Shown here: piece after piece, positions 30,927 through 43,338 of the stretch | How the letters are laid out: every line of letters begins with the position of its first letter | How positions within the stretch are numbered: the stretch's first letter is position 1 | Assembly: GCA_021292165.1 (NCBI GenBank) | Contig: CM037877.1 | Span: 31,570,197 to 31,634,196, forward strand | Length of the DNA stretch: 64,000 bases | Source: Shinisaurus crocodilurus | Lineage: Eukaryota; Chordata; Lepidosauria; Squamata; Shinisauridae | Direction of reading: 5' to 3' | Notes under the pieces: model-generated | The model's database searches: none | What the model was told of the DNA's origin: nothing | Seen by the model: only the letters and a program-made list of their open reading frames with translations | Position numbers and translations under genes: made by a program

Positions 30927-31356
30927 CAGGGGTGGGCAACACATAGCCTGTGGGCTGTACGTGGCCTCCGCTACCTAGGGACGTGCGCGGAGCTCAATTG
31001 GGGGGATGGAAGTCCGGCGAACTCGCTGGGCTCAACCCCGAGCTCCACTTGCCCAACCTTTTCTCCAGCTTGACTCGTGTTCTCACGAGCCGAGCCGGGG
31101 AAAGTGACTTCCGGGTTCTGGCGCTACATTGTTTACATAGAAAATGGCCAAATTTGTGCAAATTACAGTGCTCTGTACGGCTACGGAGCATTTTGTCACT
31201 GAATTTCACTGGCAACCCAGTATTTTTTTCCTTTCCCCTCCCCCCTTTTTGGCTAGTGTCCCATGGACTGCATGTTCTTGTCACCCCATGGAGTGCAGCC
31301 TGGGGGGGGGTCAGGGGTGAAATGGCTCCCGGACCTCCCACACTTGCCTGTCCCTG
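30927..31356 (+). mobile_element. hAT element with a nested MITE
   Basis: Ends CAGGGGTGGGCAACACA and GCCTGTCCCTG. Target duplication ATTTACTA / CTTTACTA (30919-30926, 31357-31364) matches at 7 of 8. From about 30976, TAGGGACGTGCGCGGAGCTC begins a nested sequence related to 37480-38180. Family relatives: 57029-58249 and 63183-63315. Confidence 0.7.
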
Positions 31357-31595
31357 CTTTACTACTAAGTAGCCTAACACCCATGAAGCGAGCATCTTAA
31401 GTGGCAAAATATACTTCTAGCTCTGCCTCTGAAGAATGAAAGAACCATTTAGAATATATTTAATCCCTGCATCAAATTATTCTTTCTGGCAGCCATTTTC
31501 AGGTCTTCAAATGTAACCGCAATCATCTGGCATAATGTTTAAACATAACTACTTGGTATAACACTCTGAAATGGTTAAAAAAAAAAAAGCCTCAG

Positions 31596-31700
31596 TAGTT
31601 TTGATGCTGAAGCTAAGCTGGTCTAGCCTATAGGCTGCTTGGATGGAAGACTGCCTAGGAGTTGCATGTAAGCTGCTTTTGGAGGAAGATACACTTCAAT
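31596..31700 (+). mobile_element. 5S rRNA-derived SINE, diverged
   Basis: GCTGAAGCTAAGCTGGTCTA and TGCTTGGATGGAAGACTGCC align with the 5S rRNA internal promoter region. Its tail differs from the CR1-tailed copies at 5322-5475 and 36661-36825. Confidence 0.65.
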
Positions 31701-33794
31701 AAAAAGCAGTACCCATTGGCTTAAATCCAACATTGTGTGAGCGGACTTTCACTTGTGGGACAGGGATTCCCTTTGCTCTCCTGCCCCATCCATCCCCTGT
31801 CCCATTTCCAAATCTGCTCCAGTGGGTCCCCAAACCTCCAGGGCAGATTTGGGGGGCATGGAGGCTGCAAGGGGAAACCATTCCAACAGCAGTTTCCATT
31901 CCGCTGGTGGACAGTCAGGATGGATACAACCCAAGGCTACTGTGATCATCTAGGTTGACCTCCATAATAATGCCAGACAAAGCCATTTACCATGGCTGTG
32001 CATTCTTGCATTAAGCTTGTAACTTTTGTAAGACACACTGAAGACCTTTTCAGCTTCCCTATGGGCTGCTGAGAAGCAACATCCCAATTCTCAAGTGTTC
32101 CGACAAATTTTTAAAATAAAACTTTCAAAAGTGTTTCTTCCCCAGTTAGGTCAACTAAGAACTGGTGATGCTTTTTGAACTTACCAGTATAATGAATGGC
32201 TGAACACATTGTTCTCCTAATGCCTTGGGACATCCTATTCCATTAACACTCTTAATACACATTTCTGTTTGAATATATTCTTAACAAGGTCAAATGCATT
32301 GCATCCCACTCTTCACATTATAATGGAATCCACAAATGAGTTCTTGAGACCTTAAATATGTCTAATACATTAGTATTAGAAAATATTTGCAGCCCAATCA
32401 CATGCTGCAGTATAAGTACTGTTTTATCATTAGTGGTATGGTGGTAGTTCATGTGGTGACTCGCCAAATCAGTCCTAGCTGAGGAGGAAGGGTTAATTTG
32501 CTTGACCAGCACTGCCAGCGGCTCAAACTAGTTGAGGAACCAATTGGCGTTCATTCCCAACAGACATGTATGTCTGCAAGTATTGTAGCACTTTAACCTT
32601 TGTAAGTACTCATTGCGTTGCGTAGCCCAGGGGTGCATGCCACCAAGTTTGAGGGAGGGATTTCACTAGTGGTCAGCAAGATTCACAGCAATGTTTGAAG
32701 GTCTGCAAAATCCAGTGTATTTTAAGAGTATTTTGTTTGGCTTATATTTAAATACCATAACTAAAGTACTCCTGCAGAATAATCATATGTAATCTGGGAG
32801 GTGGTTACCACAGCCTGGGGTGGTAAAATGCTCCCACTTATTGTCCTCCTTAAATGGTACCCCAGACAGAGCCATTTGGCTGTTTGGAAGACCTCAGCAA
32901 CACAGTAGTCCCAGATGAAATCTGGCAAGGTGCTAAAGAACCTACAATGTAAGGTGTAGAAAGGTCCTCAGAACTATCAGAACCCTTCTTCTCCTTTCCA
33001 GACCTAGCCAGAGTAGTAACCCAAGCCTGGATGTTTCCCAGATTCTGGGGTTCCATATAAGGGCTATAAAACCAATACAAGCTATAAAGTGAAGTGCCTT
33101 ATCCCCACGACAGGTTTATCTGAGGACTACTGCTGCTTTCCATCAAAACCAAGAGAGAGACCCTAGTCGGGGTGGTTAACCGTGTTCTTCAAGAACTCAA
33201 GTGTGAAATTGTTGATCTTCTATTAGAAGGTAATCAGTATTACACTGATTTCTTTAAAAAAAAAAAAAAAAGATCCAGGGAGGGGGAAGTCACAGACTTT
33301 CCTCCTTAAATCCCTTCCCCTTGCAACTGCTATTGCTGGAATAGCAGCAGTGAGGTGAGTGAGTGGTGGGAGTGAATCAGAGAGAAAGAGAGAGAGAGAG
33401 AGAGAGAGGAATTCTAATTCTTCTCTGGCTCAGATGGGAATTCAAGCTAAATAAGACCTCACACTCCCTAATGATCATCCTGTTACTGAAGATTAGGAGA
33501 TGCCACCATTCATATTCTAAGCCTGAAATTGATGAACTGCATTTTCCCAGGACTCCCCAGCGCACCATGCCACCAACAGCATTTTGTGCAAGAGCAATGA
33601 GCGCTGGATGGGGAGAAAGTTTCAGATCTTAATGTAAGCAAGCAAAATATTTCATGAAACCTTCTCGTTAAGGATGGGGGAACTAGACATTATAAGAAAC
33701 ATGGAGCTGGTGCTGCGACCTGTCTTCTTGGGTTCTTCTCCTTGTAATGCCTAATGCAACAGTTGTGACGTGATGATGTCCTACTGTTCTGCAT
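31701..33794. other. Largely unique stretch
   Basis: Poly(A) at about 33255-33271 and (GA)n at 33378-33409. Short overlapping frames near 31696-31958 show no domain. No gene or major repeat recognised. Confidence 0.4.
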
Positions 33795-33802
33795 CTTCCC
33801 AT

Positions 33803-34070
33803 CAGGGCTGGCCGAAGACATTTGCTGCCTGAGGCAAAAGGACAAGATGGAGCATCCCCGTTTCATGTACAGAATATCATACTTTGACATTGGTGAGGGG
33901 ACACTGTCCTCCACCACACCTGAGGGCAGCTGATTAGCTTAGGGGATGCAGGACACACTACCTGGCACACACAGCTCTGTACCCCGACAACATGCTGCCA
34001 CTCCACACCCATCAGTATCTGCTGTCTAAGGCAGCTTGCCTCACTCTGCCTAACAGTAGGGCCGGCCCTG
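33803..34070 (+). mobile_element. hAT MITE, 268 bp, full length
   Basis: Ends CAGGGCTGGCCGAAGAC and AGGGCCGGCCCTG. Perfect 8-bp target duplications CTTCCCAT at 33795-33802 and 34071-34078. The ends are shared with 46222-47614. No coding capacity. Confidence 0.9.
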
Positions 34071-34078
34071 CTTCCCAT

Positions 34079-35400
34079 CCCTGCCTCTTGGAATTGACTG
34101 GTGAGGGTGGAGATACGGAAAATGTCACACCGCACCTTGCCTTGTATTAAATACTTCAAGGAAAAGAGTGTCAAGAGACACAGAGTGATGGGAGCTTTGG
34201 CTCTCTTAATGTCTGGCTCAGCCCTAACTTTCAGATTGTACCTAGAGGGAAGTTTTTGTGTACAAAGAAGTTTTAATTGCCAATACACTACTGTGCATTC
34301 TTGGCTCAAGCAAAAGGATAAAACAACAACACACCAGGAAGTTCTCCTACACAAAAGCTATTGAAATGAATTGAGGCTGTATAAGAGAACTTCCCAGTGA
34401 ATCATGTCCCACAGCTATTGCTTGATGCACTGAATTTTTCTAAACAATTAGGCGGTAACAATAAGACAATCCTGAAGGAAGTGATATAAAAGTAAATGTG
34501 CTCATTTGTGTTACTGTCACTGTGAGAAAAAAACCCGATTTTATTACCTGATAATATGGAGCAACAAGTAATAACGTTACAATAAAAAATAATTAGCACC
34601 CAAACTGAACCGTAAGGGACACAACAACAAAAATTTCATTTCAGTCATATCTACTGTTAGTAGACTTAGTTGAATAATGGAGAAAAGTTACATGGGGAGG
34701 GCTGGATGTGATGATTAAATGTTATTTGCAATCATTTTTCTGATTAGTAATTTTCCAGTATTATTGCAAATTAGTATTTACAGCAATTTTCTGATTTGTT
34801 CAAACGGCGAGCTCCAGCAGTAAAGAAATGGCTCTGGAAGTAAAAGAAAGTAATAAATTGGACTTGGGCCTTCAAAATAATGCTTCACAAGATACATAGG
34901 ACTGAAGGCAAAATTATGATTGGAACAGTGATAAAATTACTGTGCTACTGAGTTTACATTTGTGGACTAGACAAAACATACTCTGTTGCTCAGAGTGTTT
35001 CCTGAAGAACTTCAGTATTGATAATAATATTATATTATTAGAAGTATTACAGGAGTATCTAGAGGCCACTGATGAGATTACAGTTCTGCTGTGTTAGACA
35101 CCAATGCTGCATAATGGTATTATGCCTGATTTTAATTCAATGTTTCTTTACTGGATGAAAGGATTATGGAGTCCCATTTTAAAAAGTGGGGGAGGGGCAG
35201 GGAAAACCTGTCAGATAAGTGCTGAAAAGCTACAGCCCAGCATTCCCTCTTTCCACAACTTATATGTCATGTTCTGAGGAGATATCTGTGGAATCAAATC
35301 AGACCTGTGAGAATCAATTGTAATATTTTATTGAATACTGCAGTCCCCCCTTGAAAATTGCCCCCTGCATGGCAATTAAGCTGAGGAAAGCTTCTATTGG
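34079..35400. other. Unique AT-rich stretch, candidate conserved noncoding
   Basis: 34690-35060 has many ATTA/TAAT cores and no detectable repeat. Enhancer function is possible, but only composition supports it. Confidence 0.3.
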
Positions 35401-35580
35401 CACCAGTGGACACTCAAAGCCAATGGTGGCTGGCGGCTCCAATGTCAGTGGGGTGGTGTATCCACTCTGGGTTTTAGCCTGAACTTTTAAGGAGCTATCC
35501 ATGGGACCGAACCCTATCCCCAGAAGAGGTCCAGCACCATTCAGACTGGAGCCCAGAGTGAATACAATCCACTGACATTG
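35401..35580. mobile_element. Palindromic repeat with CCAATGTCAGTGG arms
   Basis: GCTCCAATGTCAGTGGGGTG near 35435 and CAATCCACTGACATTGG near 35566 are inverse. The interior has GGAGCTATCCATGGGACC, related to the MITE at 39235-39445. Confidence 0.5.
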
Positions 35581-36390
35581 GAAACATTGCTCAGAGCTCT
35601 GGAGAATAGATTAAGGCCTGGGGAAATAGATCCAGGGCCAGAGCTCACAGACCCAGACCTAGCAATGTCCCTGCTTCTGCAGTGACCTTTGGCTGGTAGC
35701 TGAAGTGCCTCTCAGAATGACACTATGTAACAGCATAACATTTTCCCTGGGGATAAAAAGCAGCCACCAGGAGTACTACAATTGTGTCAGGTCCAGGACA
35801 TCTGCAGCAGGGGTTCTTGGCTGGAACACCAGGGCCAGGGGAGATGGAGGTACAAGAAGGACCAGAGGCAAAAGCACAGTCCAGGAGCAGCCAAGGGTCA
35901 GATACATACAAAGCATGGCAAGGCCAGAGGCATAGTCCAAGAACAAGCAAGAGTCAAATACATGCAAGGTGCAGCAGGGCCAGAGGCAGGTGCATACTCC
36001 AGGAACAAGCAAGGGTCGGATATATACAAGGTACAGCAGGGCCAGAGGCATAGTCTAGAAGCAGGCGAAGGTGAAGCATGGGAAGGGAACTGGCTGCAGA
36101 CACCATAATGACTCATTTTACTGTGGCAAAGGCTTGAGGGAAGAGGAAGCCCTTATGTATGGCTTCCTACAGCTCCCAGCTGGTTTGCATTAGCAAGCCT
36201 AGGAGCAGCTGGAGGTTTGGGGCTGAACCCTGCAAGTAGTGCATCGTAGGCCGGGCTGCCTTCTGAAAAGGGGCCACCAGGTGGAGCTGTGGTGCTGGTG
36301 CTGTGGTGGCCAAGCAGATCCTGACAAACTGCTGCTGTGATTGAAATATGAAGTGGTGAAATGCAAAAGGACAATGCAAAAGGCCAGTTT
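35581..36390. repeat. Unassigned, with a 55-62 bp minisatellite
   Basis: Units with CAAGGGTC, GGCCAGAGGCATAGTCC and ATACATACAAGGT start near 35892, 35948 and 36010, about 3.5 copies over 35860-36070. Frames across it (such as 35782-36108) are repeat artefacts. Confidence 0.5.
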
Positions 36391-36628
36391 GAGAGCCAGT
36401 ATGGTGTAGTGGTTAGAATGTTGGCCTAGGACTTGGGAGATCTGGGTTCTAGTCCCCACTCGACCATGAAGCTCACTGGGTGATGACTTTGGGCCAGTCA
36501 CTGACTCTCAGCCTAACCTACTTCACAGGGTTGTTGTGAGGATAAAATGGAGAGGAGGAGGATTATGTAAGCTGTCGAGTGCCTTGGGTTCCTTACAGGA
36601 AAAAAGGTGGGATATAAATATAATCAAT
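36391..36628 (+). mobile_element. tRNA-derived SINE
   Basis: GAGCCAGTATGGTGTAGTGG, TCTGGGTTCTAGTCCC, GGGCCAGTCACTGACTC, TTCACAGGGTTGTTGTGAGG, then a short AT-rich tail. Confidence 0.9.
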
Positions 36629-36660
36629 CAACTGCAGCACATAAAAGCATATAGTAGATT

Positions 36661-36825
36661 TCATAGATCATAGAGCTGGAAGGGGCCTACAAGGCCATCA
36701 AGTCCAACCCCCTGCTCAATGCAGGAAACTAGAGGAGGGGCCTTCCATCCAAGTAATAACTAGGCCTGACCCTGCTTAGCTTTCCACACTCAGACAGACA
36801 AGCTGAGCCAGCATGAGCCACAGGC
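36661..36825 (-). mobile_element. 5S rRNA-derived SINE with CR1-like tail
   Basis: Same build as 5322-5475. Minus-strand head AAGCTAAGCAGGGTCAGGCC and TTACTTGGATGGAAGG; tail GGGGGTTGGACTTGATGGCC and CCCTTCCAGCTCTATG, as in CR1. It lies about 30 bp after the end of a tRNA-SINE. Confidence 0.8.
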
Positions 36826-36830
36826 CTGTA

Positions 36831-37050
36831 GAGAAGAAAGTGCTTGCAAAAATGTACATATTAGGGGAAGTTCCATACACAGATATGGACAAATTTTCAG
36901 GTACAGAAAAAAAGCACATGAATTTTCATGCGGAATTTTAAAAGAAACATTAGCAAACTGATGCAGGAAAAGGATGGAACAAACTTGTGCTTGGGGAAAA
37001 AATGTGAACATCATAGAAAGTGAAACAGACAAATTTGTCCATCTCTATTT
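36831..37050 (-). mobile_element. MITE-like repeat, family B
   Basis: Minus-strand copy of 8650-8870 (AGATGGACAAATTTGTC, CTTTCTATGATGTTCAC). Confidence 0.45.
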
Positions 37051-37479
37051 CTTCAGTTTTAATTCAGAAAAGAAGACACCCATGCCTTAGATATTACAAT
37101 GGGGGGGGGATGCTTCTACAGTTTCTTAGAAGCACAGTAAACAAAAATGGCACTGTTTAAATGAAATCATGTTTGTAATATGAAGAAAAACACTGGAAAT
37201 ATAAAAGAATCCATTAAGCTAAATGTTCACTGTCAGACACATAACAATGAATCTGTTTCTTTTATTACCATCTTATGTCGTCTGTAATCTCCTAATGGAA
37301 AATAATATGCCAGTGATGGGAACAAAAACCAGGCTGAATGGGACAGAAGGTGGTGAGAGATTTTTGCTTTCAGGACTTAATGTTCTCTCTCCACCCCGTT
37401 TCCGTTGTTCTTTGTAACAAATCTTCCTTTGACAAATATTGTATTAATTGACATGATACTTGGAAATATTAGGACTGCC
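37051..37479. other. Unassigned stretch
   Basis: No recognised feature; G tract near 37103. Confidence 0.35.
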
Positions 37480-38182
37480 TCAGCACTCTTGCAGCCCTTA
37501 GCTGAAGGTCATTAGCAAGGTGGATGCTTACTTGCCAGGCTTGGAGCCTGATCCTCAGCAGTGAGGCAAAAGATCTGGCTCTTAGTGGTGGGAGATTCTC
37601 CCACCACCTGACTCGCATTGCGCTTGGCAAGCGCTGCCGCCGCACCTGCCAAGCTGGGCCGAAAGCGAGCGCCAGCTGAGATGCTTGCCGGACTTCCAGG
37701 TTCCCTCCGGACTGAGTGCTTTTTACGTAGAAAATGGCGTAAGATTGTGAGAGTTTGAGGGGGTAAAAAAAAATAAACAAAATAAAATGCTAAATAATTT
37801 TATAAACAGAAACTACACTCATAAATAAAACTATTATTTACTTTATTAGTTTGTACAATCACAACACTTCATAATAAATCACACAAACACATTACAAAAA
37901 TTTTTGTTTACAACCAACACGAAATAATAACAAAGATATGTTAAAAGCAGCCGCGATTTGCATAACTTGTGCAAATCATGGCTGTTTTTAACATATCGTA
38001 CTCCATTTTCTACGTAAAAAACACTCTGGAGGGAACCCGGAAGTCGCTTCCCTGGCTCGGCTCAGGAGAACACGAGTCGAGCCGGGGAAGCAGGTAGGTC
38101 AAACAGAGCTCGGGGGTCGAGCCCAGTGTTGAGTTCTCCGGACTTCCACCCTGCAAACGAGCTCTGCACCCATCCCTACATG
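37480..38182. mobile_element. Inverted-repeat element, family C
   Basis: CTTTTTACGTAGAAAATGG (37719-37737) and CCATTTTCTACGTAAAAAAC (38004-38023) are inverse. The right end reads, inverted, TAGGGATGGGTGCAGAGCTC, related to the nested sequence at 30976. Between them is AT-rich filler (37760-37930). Confidence 0.5.
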
Positions 38183-38246
38183 TAGGATACTTGTCTAGCT
38201 GCTGTGGGGACAACATCAATAGCTACAATTGACTTTCTGTAGTTCC

Positions 38247-38690
38247 TCTGAGAGATGTATGAGAAATTCATTTCAGTTCATTTTTGATCAGGAGCAACCG
38301 AGTTCGCACCTTCCGGACCGAACACGGACTCAGATGCAATCTGCGGTCAAAGTCCGTACATTTCCGAGCTCGCAATGTGATTCGTAGACCCCCCAACAAG
38401 TGTTCAATACTATGCGTACATTTGAAAGTGTTCATGAAAAATGCATCCTTTTGAAAAATGTGTACAAATATGCTTGAATCAATGGGAGAAGAATGCATTC
38501 ATTTCAAAGATGTGCACAATTGATCCACGTGTTTGGAAAAATACGCACAAAAATACACACAGATTTTCATGCAAAGAAGGGTGGGGAGAAAGCTCACAAT
38601 CTGATACGGACTTGAGTTGGAATGACTTTCAAGATGGAGTTCGGAGAACTTGGACAAGCTCAGGTTTTGCTGATTCCCTCTTCCCATCGC
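38247..38690 (-). mobile_element. TIR element, family A
   Basis: Reversed copy of 5526-5975: GATGTATGAGAAATTCATTT at its left, TGGACAAGCTCAGGTTTTGC at its right. Full length but diverged at the ends. Confidence 0.6.
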
Positions 38691-39226
38691 TCAATGGTGG
38701 TACACCAGCTTTGCATGCCTAAAGTTCCATCTCTGGCATCTATAGCTAAACAGACCTCAGGGAGCAAAACTGGGAAAAACCTTCCTGAGACTTTTAGGGA
38801 TGAGCTACTCCACCCCGTGCTCACCATTCATTTGAGATGGGAGGTAAGCCTGTGCAAACAAAAAAATCTCCCCCAAACCGAAATCTGATCCTTTTCTGAG
38901 AAAGCTACACAAAGATCTGAAGGAGCATATCCCTATTTCATGCCTGTCTCCCCACCCCCCCATGCAAAGATATTTACCTTTAAGAAGGTGGAGGGGTGGA
39001 GAGGGCTTGCTGGTGGGGAGGCCTCACTAGAGGCGGGAGAAGCCTTCCCAATAGACTCTGTTTAACTGGAAATGACACTCCTGAACATCATTCAATTACC
39101 CCCTCCCTCCTCTCATGGGTAGGTTTTTTGCTTGAGTAGACGGGGGCTGGCAAGAAGAACAAACTAGTAGCAGCGGACCTCATTAGAGGCTATGCCCAAA
39201 ATTAGAGGGATTTGATCTCAGAACAG
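38691..39226. other. Unassigned stretch
   Basis: No gene or repeat recognised. Confidence 0.35.
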
Positions 39227-39234
39227 GTTGGGGC

Positions 39235-39445
39235 CAGTGGAGGCTGGTGACTCCTATTTTGGTGGGGCTCCTTATCCATTGCAGCTTTTATTTGGAGCTT
39301 TATAGGAGCTATCCATGGTGCTCCATGGTAGTGAGAGCCTATTTGGGGGACTGAGTTCAGTACCTTGGATATCTCCTATAAAGCTCCAAGAAAACCTGCA
39401 ATGGATTAGGAGCCCCACCGAAATAGGAGGCACCAGCCTCCCCTG
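39235..39445. mobile_element. Palindromic hAT MITE, 211 bp, complete
   Basis: Ends CAGTGGAGGCTGGTGACTCC and CACCAGCCTCCCCTG are inverse. Perfect 8-bp target duplications GTTGGGGC at 39227-39234 and 39446-39453. Half copies fused to LINE tails are at 3487-3645 and 14990-15135. Confidence 0.92.
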
Positions 39446-39453
39446 GTTGGGGC

Positions 39454-39930
39454 ATTCCACCCCAGCAGTACTTTGGACCACGTGACTGAATGGGTCTTAC
39501 TCAGAATATGGCAGTTTAATACATTCACATTCAAATGTTCTGCTTTCACCCTGTTATCCATAAAATATGGGCTTTTGGGTAGCCAGGTTTAGCAGCAGCT
39601 TATACTGCAGCAGAGGACTCTCCTGGGGTTCCAACATATCTAGAAGATATCGTGGCAGAGCAAGTTGTGGGCAGGAAATGTTACCATGAATGTCTATGTA
39701 ATCTTCCATTTATATGTGACTTGATTCTAAGCTGTCCTGTCCCTTCAATGCCAGGCACATGGCATCTATTTTAAAATGCAATTAAAACATAAGAATAAAT
39801 AAATATATGCAGTTAAAATATGTCTACATCCATCTATGAATATTGAAACCTTGCTTAACACAGATGCCTTTGGGGCTGCTTTGCACATTATGTCCACCAC
39901 ATGGAGACTTCTTTCTTTCTTTTTTTAACT
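39454..39930. other. Unassigned stretch
   Basis: No recognised feature. Confidence 0.35.
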
Positions 39931-40290
39931 GCTTGCAATGGTGGTGGATGTGAAGGACCAGAACTGTCCTCCATTTTTGTGTTTAGTTTATTTGAAGGAT
40001 ATTGTGGGGTTAAGGTGCAATCCTATGCACGTTTAGTCAGGAAAAAAAGTCCTACAACTCCCAGCATTCCCCAGCCACCATGGCTGGCTGGGGAATGCTG
40101 GGAGTTGTAGGACTTTTTTCTGTCTAAACATGCACAGGATTGTGCACCTATTGTGTGTGTGCTAGTCAGTTTCAGCCAAAAGGTTAATAGTTTAGAGGTA
40201 AAAAGTTTAATTAGAATACTGAGGTCAGGAAGTTTGCTCAGGAAGCCAGGAAATTATAAGGGTTAGGGTTAGAGTTGAGAAAAGACACCC
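39931..40290 (+). repeat. Dispersed repeat holding a palindromic MITE
   Basis: Flanks (GTGTTTAGTTTATTTGAAGG, then TTTCAGCCAAAAGGTTAATA) match 63495-63575 and 63820-63900. The MITE (40014-40148) follows TTAA at 40010-40013 and has arms CCTACAACTCCCAGCATTCC and its inverse. Confidence 0.65.
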
Positions 40291-41340
40291 GCAGTGGGCT
40301 CCCTCCCTCTGTGAGTCTACCTTCTCACCACCTTTGTCACCAGCTGCTAGTGCTCCTCACCCTCTTTCTCATCATTGCTACCAGTTGCTTGCTTGACAGG
40401 CAGAAAGTAGACAGTGGCATCAACTGCTCCTCCTTCAAACCACCACCACCATTGTCTGGGTCACAGTGAGAGACAGGTGAGCAAGCAGGTTGCAATGGTG
40501 AAGAGGAGGAGCAACTCCAGAGGGCTCTTGTCAGTGGACCCCTGCTGGGATGTGGGCCCTTGACAGGTGCCCAACCATGCCTACCCCTCATGCCAGCCCT
40601 GATATTGCACCAGCAATAACTACTTGCAAATTTAATTTGTTCATCAGAGCACGTGCTGAAGACATAACTTTGCTGAATGGGTTTTAAAAACCCAGAAGCA
40701 TGCAAGTTTAGATCATTTAAGTTTCTCTTCATCCCTGAACTAATCATTCATACCTGCTTTATCTTCTGCCATAATACCTTTCAAAGTTATAGAAAGCAAT
40801 TGATTTTTATTTTCTAATTCAAGCTAATGATGTTTGCATTCATGACGATACACACCATGAAACTTTAAATCTATTGGCAGTAAAATGGGATAGACAAATA
40901 AATGCATTTTATTCCCGTCTGGCAGCAGAATATCAAAGCCTCAAAGGCTTTGGGAATCTAGCTTTTATCAGCCCTTATGAATGGTTAAGCTGCAATCTTA
41001 AATACATACATCCCTGCAATAGATTCCATTGAAATCATATTGGCCATATCCAACTGTGTGCTTCTGTTCACAGAAAGCTCTTCGATCCAGCAGAGGCTTC
41101 TGTGAACGGGGGGGGGGGGGTACCTGATTCCCTCTGCCCTTTGTAGCTCACTGCACTCTCCCCCCCCCCAATCTGCTCCAGAGAGATGGGAGACCCTCCG
41201 TAACGGCATGGGAGGTGGTGCATGTGGCCACAGGAAAAAGGGGGAATGTACAAATCCCTCCCTCCTCCTTCCCTTCATGGAAGCCTTTGCTGAATGAATC
41301 AAAGAGCCTTCTGTGAATGGCAGGAAACACCTCAATACAA
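40291..41340. other. Largely unassigned
   Basis: Poly(G) at 41109-41121. Minus-strand frames (40337-40747, 40985-41335) lack recognisable domains. Confidence 0.35.
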
Positions 41341-41342
41341 CT

Positions 41343-41600
41343 AGGGATGTATGAGGAATTCATTTCAGTTCGGTTTTGACCAAGATTGACCCAGTTCGCA
41401 CCTTCCAGACCAAACACGGATTTGAACGCAATCTGCGGCCAAAGTCCATACATTTCTGAGCTTACAATGTGATTCCCAGACCAAAAAAAAAAATGTGTTT
41501 GACAACATGCGTACATTTGAAAAAGGCACGCAAATATTATTTAATCAATGCATCCATTTCAAAGATGTGCACAATTGATGCATACATTTGGAAAATACAA
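41343..41600 (-). mobile_element. TIR element, family A, partial
   Basis: TAGGGATGTATGAGGAATTC then CAGTTCGCACCTTCCAG, as in 38247-38690. Its far end is missing. Confidence 0.55.
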
Positions 41601-41775
41601 CCCAATCTGCCTTAGGGACAGTTCACAGCAGGATAGTCCATCACTCATGATTGACTGTAGGATCAAGGGTCAAGTAGTGATGACCTGCATGTGTGAAGTA
41701 GCCATTCCAGCATTAACACCACCTAGATATTTCATCTCACCAAAGGTCCAAATAAATCAGTTGACACAACTCTCA

Positions 41776-42800
41776 TTTAACTTTATTTATTTATTTATTT
41801 TCAGTCCTTGTCTGTCACCTTTCAGGGCTAATGCCCCCAAGGGAGCTCACAATATATTTAAAATACAAAATTCATTATAACATAATTACGATCTATAAAA
41901 TTACAACTGATAAAACTAAACAACTAAAAATATTATAACTAGCCACATTTCAAAGAATATAAACTATTTTAAATATTATAAACATCTTCAAGAGAACCAG
42001 CAGTATGAGATTTAAAAATAGCAGCCATAAACAAAGAGCATTCAAATATCACTTAATAGCAGCTTGGAACAAAAAAGTCTTCAAAGCCAGTTTAAAAGTC
42101 ATACAATGTAGGGACCTAGGGCGGGAGTTCCATAAAGATGGCACCACCACTGAAAAGGCCCTGTCACCAGTACCCACAAACCTAATATGTTGATGGTGCC
42201 ATCTATGAGCAGAACTTAATTAATCTTAAGGCCTGGACAGGTTCATACAGGTGCAGGCGGTCTTTAACTAACTTGGTCCCAAATCATTTAGGGCTTCAAA
42301 GGTAACACCCACAAGCAACCTTCAGTCCATTGATGGTTCTGAACCATCTTTAAAAGCAGCCCCACACATAAGGCATGATAATTGTCTAGCCTGGGTGTTA
42401 ACTGGGCATCAAGAATGGTTCATACATTTATTTAAGAGGATTTATACTCCACCTTTACAGGGTAGATGCACTGCTCAGGGCAGCATACAACAGTTTGAAA
42501 ACAACTAGAAAACACATCTATAAAACTTAAAATAACACAAGAAGACAATCTAACCCAAAACCGAATTTCCTCAACCCAATAAGACAAATGATTGCTGAAA
42601 TAAAAAATGTTTTAACTAGGCATCAGAAGGATAAGAGAGAGGGAGGGCAGATGCAGGCAAACCTCCCAATTTACAGGTTTCCATAATCTAGAAGCAGCTA
42701 AAGAGAAGGCCCGCTCTGCAAAAAAGAGGAAAACAAATCTGGGTGGTGACAGAAGTCAGGGAGCAGCACCCAGGGCAGCTTTGGGGTCTATTTTGGGGCT
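41776..42800 (-). mobile_element. Two reversed LINE 3' ends in tandem
   Basis: 41776-42415: (AAAT)n tail on the minus strand, then GTGACAGGGCCTTTTCAGTG, a CR1/L2-like end. 42417-42800: a second tail-like end of a different type (CTTTACAGGGTAGATGCAC). Both are degenerate. Confidence 0.55.
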
Positions 42801-43338
42801 CAGGGGCAGAAAACTAGACATTTTGTGTGCGTGCGTGCGGGCAGAGTACGGTGGTTTGGAGCAGTTACAGATATGGAGCTCTGTGGTTCCAGGTGGGTCT
42901 GGGGCCAGCAAATGCTGACTACTGACCAAAGCTGTGCAGCTTTGTGCAAGCCAAAGCTTGCAGTATCCAAAGCTCTTAGGCAGCTGCTGAGGTCCACTGG
43001 TATAGATGCTGGGCTCAGTCTGAAAGCTGCCATTTTAATTTCCCACAATGCCCCAAGGCAACACTATATCAGGAGCACTGTGTAACATTTTAAATGATGT
43101 TGGCTCTTGGCTACCTGGCATTGCAGATAAGCCTGATCCAGGGAGGGACTCACCTGTAAGCGCTGACACTGGCCAGTGGAAGGGTTGTTAAAACAGACTC
43201 TGCTCAGGAGCAGAAATCCACCAGTCCACAAAAGGGGGAAAGTACAACTCAATTTTACCGATTACAAGTACCGTATAATGCATTGGCCCCCAAGGTTGCC
43301 ATACATCACAACCCAATTGCCCACAAGGCCCCAACCAC
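42801..43338. other. Unassigned stretch
   Basis: No gene or repeat recognised. Confidence 0.35.

Noticed and set aside
31596..31700. 5S rRNA gene or pseudogene cluster
   Set aside because: Only the internal promoter region is kept, with a SINE-type tail and dispersed copies; it is a 5S-derived SINE.
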